Below are positions 58,183-64,000 of a stretch of 64,000 nucleotides of DNA, one piece after another. Each line of letters starts with the position of its first letter. Positions within the stretch are counted from its first letter, which is position 1. The position numbers and the translations under genes were made by a program. Under the pieces are notes generated by a model. The model was not told the DNA's origin. It saw nothing but the letters and a program-made list of their open reading frames with translations, and did no database searches. This DNA is from Styela clava (lineage: Eukaryota; Chordata; Ascidiacea; Stolidobranchia; Styelidae). The DNA is taken from assembly GCF_964204865.1 (NCBI RefSeq), contig NC_135262.1, forward strand, positions 8,680,001 through 8,744,000. The letters run 5' to 3'.

Positions 58183-61100
58183 CTTTGAACTCTGAATCCC
58201 CAGAACGACGCTACTCTCTCACCCTGACCTCCCACGCCGTCGCATCGATTTGACGCGTTAAAAGATTGTAATATCTCTAATTTTAAATCAACATAACTTC
58301 TAAACCATTAGATATCAGATGGTCTGTAATATGTCATATTAAACCTTATCTAGTATTTTATTTTTAACTGGCAATATTTTTTACGAGATGTTTTGATGAG
58401 ATGTGTAAGTCTACTTTTAGTCCCATCTACTAATTTTTTGTATTTTGGTAAGATTTAATACCTTTTTTAGAAATGTATCATCAATTTCAGTTAAATTTTG
58501 AAAAGTATACAAAATTACCTTTCCGAGAATATACGGATGACTTTCTTGACATACGCATAACTCATTTTAATGCAGAATTTGTACTATCGATTACAATGGT
58601 TGGCGAACAAAATTGATCAACTATTTTGACGCCAAGTTTGCGTAACGACGCAAAGGGCGACGACGACATTGTCGTGATAACGTTTATGCGACGTTTCGTG
58701 CGTAACGATTTGCGCGAGGTAGATTGCGCAACTGCACATCTGGTCGTTCGCAGCTTGAGTTCAGATTGTGTCATCATTGCATCAGTATCATATCCTCGGC
58801 CGCAGATAAAACCCTTATATTCAGACGAATCTTGATCGAACATAGTAAAATTGCTAGAATATAAAGGCCATTTTATATACGTTTATTATTTGAAAAGGGG
58901 ACGAAGATGAATGGCCAAAGTGAAATATTTGATCCTCATGCATTTATGAGGTTCCGCCGGAAACATCAAGGCTAATTATTCACCGTTGGATATCATGAAA
59001 ATTGAATAAAAAAAAACTGATAACGGGTACACGGAAGACATAGGGGCACCAGTAGCTCACCTGGTCAGTGTTTTACATTTTGCGGCCTCATTAGATTTTC
59101 GAAATTACTGCATATACGCTACATTCCAGATATCGCTATATTTACAATGGATTTTAAACGAAAGCTTTGTCCAGATGAAATATTGGATAGTATTCATCTA
59201 TCGGAAGAAGAAAATATGGCACAATAAAATTCAGCAATGGCGCTAAACAATGCATCCATCGATATGTTCCATCACTCCGTTTTTAGAAATCCTTATTTTT
59301 GCTATTCGTATTTTTCATATCATTATGCGATTAAAACGGCAATAACACTGCATATTGTGTGTTTTAGTCGAACAGATTTTGAGGCTGGATGTGATGCGAA
59401 AATTTCCCCGTGTATCGTTTACAAGTCGTTATCGCTTCACGAATACGAACTTAACTCTTTGAACCCTGAAAGCCGCTATAGCGGCTTTCCCGAGAAAGTC
59501 TTCTGACGCTGAAAGCCGCTTTAGCTTAGTGGACTAAGTATAATTTCAAAATTGAGATAAAATATTGTGATCATCTTATGAAAATTGGCAAAATCAAAAA
59601 GCATAAAAAACTTCTGAAAATTGCTCAAATCTAATTGACAAAACTTCAATTTGTTTTCGATCAAACCTGGTACATTATCGACAACATTTGTAGAATTTGA
59701 AGATAGCTTTCCAGTGATACCATTAGATTGAAGTTATGTCGCACCATTCAAATTTTAGAAGCATTTTTCTTCGTGATTTTGTTTGTCGCAAGATCGAGGC
59801 GACGTCAAGGTGACGTAAATAACGACCTAACACATTTACGCCGTTACGCAGCAACGCTAAGCAATTACGTTGGCACGTAGCACGTTTACGTTCCCTATGA
59901 AATAGACTTTTCCTCGCATGCTCGTAACGTCATTTACTTAAGTTCGTACTCGTGAAGCGACTAACGACTTGTAAACGATACACGGGGAAATTTACGCATT
60001 ACATTCAGCCTCAAAATATGTTCGTCTAAAACACACAATATGCAGTGTTATTGCCGTTTTATTGCATAAAGATTTGAAAAATACGAATAGCAAAAATAAG
60101 GATTTCTAAAAACGGAATGATGGAACATATCGATGGATGCATTGTTCAGCGACATTGCTGAATTTTATTGTGCCATATTTTCTTCTGTCGGTAGATGAAT
60201 ACTATCCAATATTTCATCTGGACAAAGCTTTCGTTTAAAATTCATTGTAAATATAGCGATATCAGGAATGTAGCGTACCTGGCGTAATTTCGAAAATCTA
60301 ATGAAGCCGCAAAATGTAAAACACTGACCAGGTGAGCTACTGGTGCCACCATGTCTTCCGTGTACCCGTTATCAGTTTTTTTTGTTATTCAATTTTCATG
60401 ATATCCAACGGTGAATAATTAGCCTTGATGTTTCCGGCGGAACCTCATAAATGCATGAGGATCAAATATTTCGTTTTGGCCATTCATTTTCGTCCCATAT
60501 CCAAATAATAAACGTATATAGAATGGCCTTTATATTCTACCAATTTTACTATGTTCGATCAAAATTCGTCTGAATATAAGGGTTTTATCTGCGGCCGAGG
60601 ATATGATACTTATGCAATGATGACACAATCTGAACTCAAGCTGTGAACGACCAGATGTGCAATTGCGCAATATACCTCACGCAAAGCGTCACGCACGAAA
60701 CGTCGCATGAACGTTATTACGACAATGTCGTCGCCGCCCTTTGCGTCGTTACGCAAACTTGGCGTCAAAATAGTTGATCAATTTTGTTCGCAAACCATTT
60801 GAATCGATAGTACAAATTCTGCAAAAAAATGAGTTATGCGTATGTTAAGAAATTCATCCGTATATTATCCGAAAGGTAATTTTGTATACTTTTCAAAATT
60901 TGACTTATATTGATGATACATTTTTAAAAAAGGTATTAAATATTACCAAAATACAAAAAATTAGTAGATGGGACTAAAAATAGGCTTACACATCTCATTA
61001 AAACATCTCGTGAAAAATAATGCCAGTTAAAAATGAAAGACTAGATAAGCTTATATATGACATATTACAGACCATCCGATATCCAATGGTTTAGAAGTTT

Positions 61101-61211
61101 TTTTGATTTGAAATTAGGGATATTACAATTTTTTAACGCGTCAAATCGATGCGAAGCCGTGAGAGGTCAGGGTGAGAGAGTAGCGTCGTTCTGGGGATTC
61201 AGAGTTCAAAG
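58183..61211. mobile_element. 3-kb foldback element, probably piggyBac-derived
   Basis: Two arms of about 1.27 kb (58183-59454 and 59938-61211) are inverted copies, about 90-95% alike by eye. They share outer ends ctttgaactctgaatcccca. Each arm carries, from about 59147 in the left arm, a 26-codon frame MDFKRKLCPDEILDSI... that resembles the N-terminus of piggyBac transposases, then a stop. A 483-bp core (59455-59937) starts ctctttgaaccctg and is bounded by TTAA on both sides. The arms meet at that TTAA (cgaacTTAAgttcg). The left outer end follows TTAA (58177-58180), while on the right a TTAA lies four bases beyond the end (61216-61219). TTAA targets and CYCTTTG-like ends suggest piggyBac. 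The element interrupts the HYKK copy. Confidence 0.8.
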
Positions 61212-61219
61212 AGTTTTAA

Positions 61220-62604
61220 TGTGTTTGTCAAGTTTTCAAATTTACAGCCTCAATATATATACTTTATCTGTGATATTTAGATAAAAAAGTTTGAGCATTC
61301 AAATTACCTAAAGTATGTATTGTCATTAGCCCAAAGTAATTTTACCTTACTCAGGAATATTAATCAGTAAATAACAATGTGGTGTTTGGCTGCATTATTT
61401 TCCAAATTTATTTGTGGAGCTCCGTGAAGAATAACCAACCTCTTCAAGGGCTCCGTAACATCGAAAGTTTGCGAACCCCTGCTGTAAGAATCATAAACAA
61501 ATTGAAGAAATGGATTTATTTTAAAAAGTTGCCTTTACTGCTGCTGCTGTTAACCATCGAAGTTTTAAGCCAATGTGCCTCGCTACTTCAATGATGGGAA
61601 AAATGACGCATCCCGAAACAAGTTTGAGACCGGTCATATTTGCAACTCTTGATATCGGTCATGAAGCTTAATAACAGTACTAGGAGCGCCAGTGCAAATG
61701 TTGTAACGATACTCCATACAGCGGCAATCAAGTGAATAGTTCAAGTAATGCTCTAATTTCCAATCATTGTTATATTTGACTTAAAAAGAGCTCTTCACCC
61801 CTTTGAATATAATCTGAATCAGACCTTGTAATATCTTTCATCAAATTATGCGAAGAATTGTATTTACGACCCATATATGAATATACAACTTTTAATAATA
61901 TGTCAACAATATATTTTACATACAAAGATGTCTGACACGAAACGTTACTAAACTTGAGATATATGAACATTGACAACTTTTATCCCGAACGTTATTGACA
62001 TCGTTATGACTCGTGAGATCGTTATGAGATTTAGTCCGAAGAAATGAGTAAATATATATATTATAGTTAAAATAAAATTAGCTTCGGGATTGAAACAAAA
62101 TTTTTCTCCTTCGTGACTGAGTTTTCCTTTAAATTGTATCCGTGCCAATTGTATACCCTCATAATACTAAAAACTTGCTGCGTGGTATCGTTGTTTTTAT
62201 TTGATTTTATGAGTCTTACGTTTTTTTTCATTCATACAAAGCATATTGAAATATCTAAAATATTGTTCTTTCAGTTGGGATTTTGAAACCTAGTATTGTA
62301 AAGTAGGACTTCGAAGCAATATATCTTGGGAAAACCCAAAAATACGATTGCGATTAAGATTCGTGGTACGATTCAGCGGGTTGGTGCGAACTCGTTATTG
62401 GAATGAACGCGTTCTTGTTTTAGACGTTAAACAAATGCAACACCGTAGTTAATGATTACGATTATATTTGGCGTTCCGTAGAACCTGTTGATGGTGGGGC
62501 GATACGAGAGAAAACCCAATTTTAAATTTTTGAACCCAGCACTGATTAAGATTTAACAATATTTCAACTTCTTTTAAAGAATTTATTTCTCAGTGGTATT
62601 TTTC
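61220..62604. other. Intergenic region
   Basis: No gene seen and no continuation of the HYKK copy. Near 61395-61485 the text (ttatttgtggagctccgtga; tttgcgaacccctgctgtaa) looks like the decayed right end of another hAT element. Confidence 0.4.
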
Positions 62605-62612
62605 ATCTAAAT

Positions 62613-63063
62613 CAGGGATGTGCAATCTGCGGCCCGCGGGGCAAATGCGGCCCGCAAGAAGAAGTTGTGCGGCCCGCGGAGAAATAACAATTTCGAATGG
62701 TGTACCCGCAAAACGAGTATTTATTCTTTTTCGTCGCAAAGCCCATACTAGTCATATTAGCAAAACAAGCTAGCAAAATTTTGTTGCAAAATACACGATT
62801 TATATTGCAAAAACGTGTTTCTCACTGCATTCGTTTGAAGTCGGTGTGACAAAAAATTTAAATAGCAGTTTCTTCAGAAGTTTATGCGTTTTAAATCTAC
62901 TACTTCTGCAAGAACACCTAATAATGCCGTAAGATCAATAGCACATATAGGCAATTTTTGTGCTTGCAACTACCATAAAGCCTAAATTAAATGAAGGTGC
63001 GTCCCGCGGCTTCACCCAGTTACTTGTATTTGGCCCGCAAATAAAAAAGATTGCACACCCCTG
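62613..63063. mobile_element. hAT MITE with perfect 8-bp target duplication
   Basis: A 451-bp element. The left end is cagggatgtgcaatctgcgg; the right end, reversed, is caggggtgtgcaatctttt. Several gcggcccgc units lie near the left end. It is flanked by exact atctaaat on both sides (62605-62612 and 63064-63071). No coding capacity. Confidence 0.88.
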
Positions 63064-63071
63064 ATCTAAAT

Positions 63072-64000
63072 CTTTAGATGAAATATTTTCGGAGGTTGTT
63101 CATTGTCAAGTAATAAAAATATTACAAACGATTCCATAGGTGCTGTGAAGTTTCATTTGAAAACATTACTATTATTCGGGGTTAGGCATCGTGAAAATAA
63201 TATTGTTTAGTTTGAATGACATTTAATCATCCCATTCCCGTGGCCGGAACATTCTTTTGCTCAGTGCCAGAAACAGATCAAATGTGCTAATAAATAAATG
63301 TGGTTGTAACCAATATTGTAGGGGAAGATGGGGCACGTTGGGACATGGGGCACAGTGGAAAATCAGATCTCGCACTGATACTATATCCGCAATCCTGTCC
63401 GCGGTTCGATGTTTCAATCCGCCCTTCGGTGAGTTACAACGTCCCCGCAAACGGACAACGGACGGGTAGAGCGGCGCAAGCTATGAGGTGAAATTTGTTT
63501 TGGGAGGTTGAGACTAAAATTTCACCGTTCCAGTTTTTTCTTTCTTCATTTTGAGCCTTTCCAACATGACAAACCACCGTCTGATATTTTTCAGCTTTAG
63601 TCCACTGTAAAATATTCTTAACTTTGGCGAGTGGATGTACCTTCCGAATTTCGCCGTGGGGTGGTCTGAAAATATTTGTTTCCTATGGGGAACAATGGAC
63701 CGGGGTTCAGTGGGTCATGCGCTACAGGGCAAAATTCGAGAGTGTTTGATACAATAAGTGCTCAGAGACCTAGAGATGCGGTATATTTTGTGTAAGATTA
63801 TGGTTTCTTTCGACCCATGGCCCAATATGGAATATATTCCAGAATCAATAATATTTCCAGGTTTAGATTCGATTTAGATTTTAGGAACTAATCAAATTTG
63901 TTTACAAATTTTTTTGTCAAAATATTGGAACTATTCCAGTTGAACATTGATTTTAAAAATATTAAATCTTCAAATTTGAAGTCTCCCTGTTCTTTAGACG
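63072..64000. other. Window end; repeat-like sequence with GGGGCA/GGGACA units
   Basis: No gene recognised. Around 63318-63355 runs ggggaagatggggcacgttg and gggacatggggcacagtgg, with related ctatggggaacaatgg near 63685, a pattern seen at ends of dispersed repeats. Overlapping short frames in this GC-richer patch have no domain features. Confidence 0.4.

Noticed and set aside
59237-59506. 89-codon frame inside the foldback
   Set aside because: It runs through transposon arm sequence and into the core and has no conserved motif.
1-64000. CRISPR arrays, operons or bacterial features
   Set aside because: No regularly spaced repeats, and genes have spliceosomal introns; the window is eukaryotic.

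Overview
This window looks like nuclear DNA of an AT-rich animal genome with many introns. Genes are split into short exons with GT..AG introns, and there are many DNA transposons and retroposon tails. The gene set (IFT56, an MS4A-like tetraspan, Shisa-like adaptors, hydroxylysine kinase) fits an invertebrate deuterostome, perhaps a tunicate. That placement is an inference and I hold it loosely. I rebuilt gene models by hand from splice signals, reading-frame phase and remembered family sequences; no search was run.

Layout. 94-8259 (+): the 3' 14 exons of the intraflagellar-transport gene TTC26/IFT56, with one TPR exon present in two tandem, phase-matched versions. 9373-9614 (+): an intronless Sm-G (SNRPG) copy broken by an 8-base insertion. 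11682-15382 (-): a six-exon MS4A-like four-pass membrane protein that includes a 34-nt microexon. 15.4-22.4 kb: long non-coding stretch with a possible promoter and a small MITE. 22386-25331, 30807-33868 and 37234-39066 (all +): three single-pass membrane proteins in a row. The first two carry the six-cysteine Shisa-like (STMC6-type) motif plus cytoplasmic PPxY motifs, the second with two six-cysteine units in tandem; the third is an orphan type I protein. 40507-50534 (-): an orphan coiled-coil protein with a C-terminal glycine-zipper hydrophobic domain. Its introns hold an intact LTR retrotransposon with identical LTRs (42133-46394) and two hAT elements. 54498-56703 (+): hydroxylysine kinase (HYKK). 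57472-58181 (+): a second, truncated HYKK copy that ends exactly at a 3-kb foldback element of piggyBac type (58183-61211). 61.2-64 kb: intergenic, with one more hAT element.

How the parts relate. TTC26 is a ciliary housekeeping gene and HYKK is a lysine-catabolism enzyme. Between them lies a run of small membrane proteins (MS4A-like, two Shisa-like adaptors, an orphan type I protein, a glycine-zipper protein) that look lineage-specific and could be membrane-trafficking or immune-type factors. Nothing in the sequence proves they act together. Eight hAT-like elements with both ends visible, most with recognisable 8-bp target duplications, lie in introns and between genes. The strongest leads are the mutually exclusive exon pair in TTC26, the possibly self-priming young retrotransposon, the tandem six-cysteine protein and the foldback element that interrupts the HYKK duplicate.
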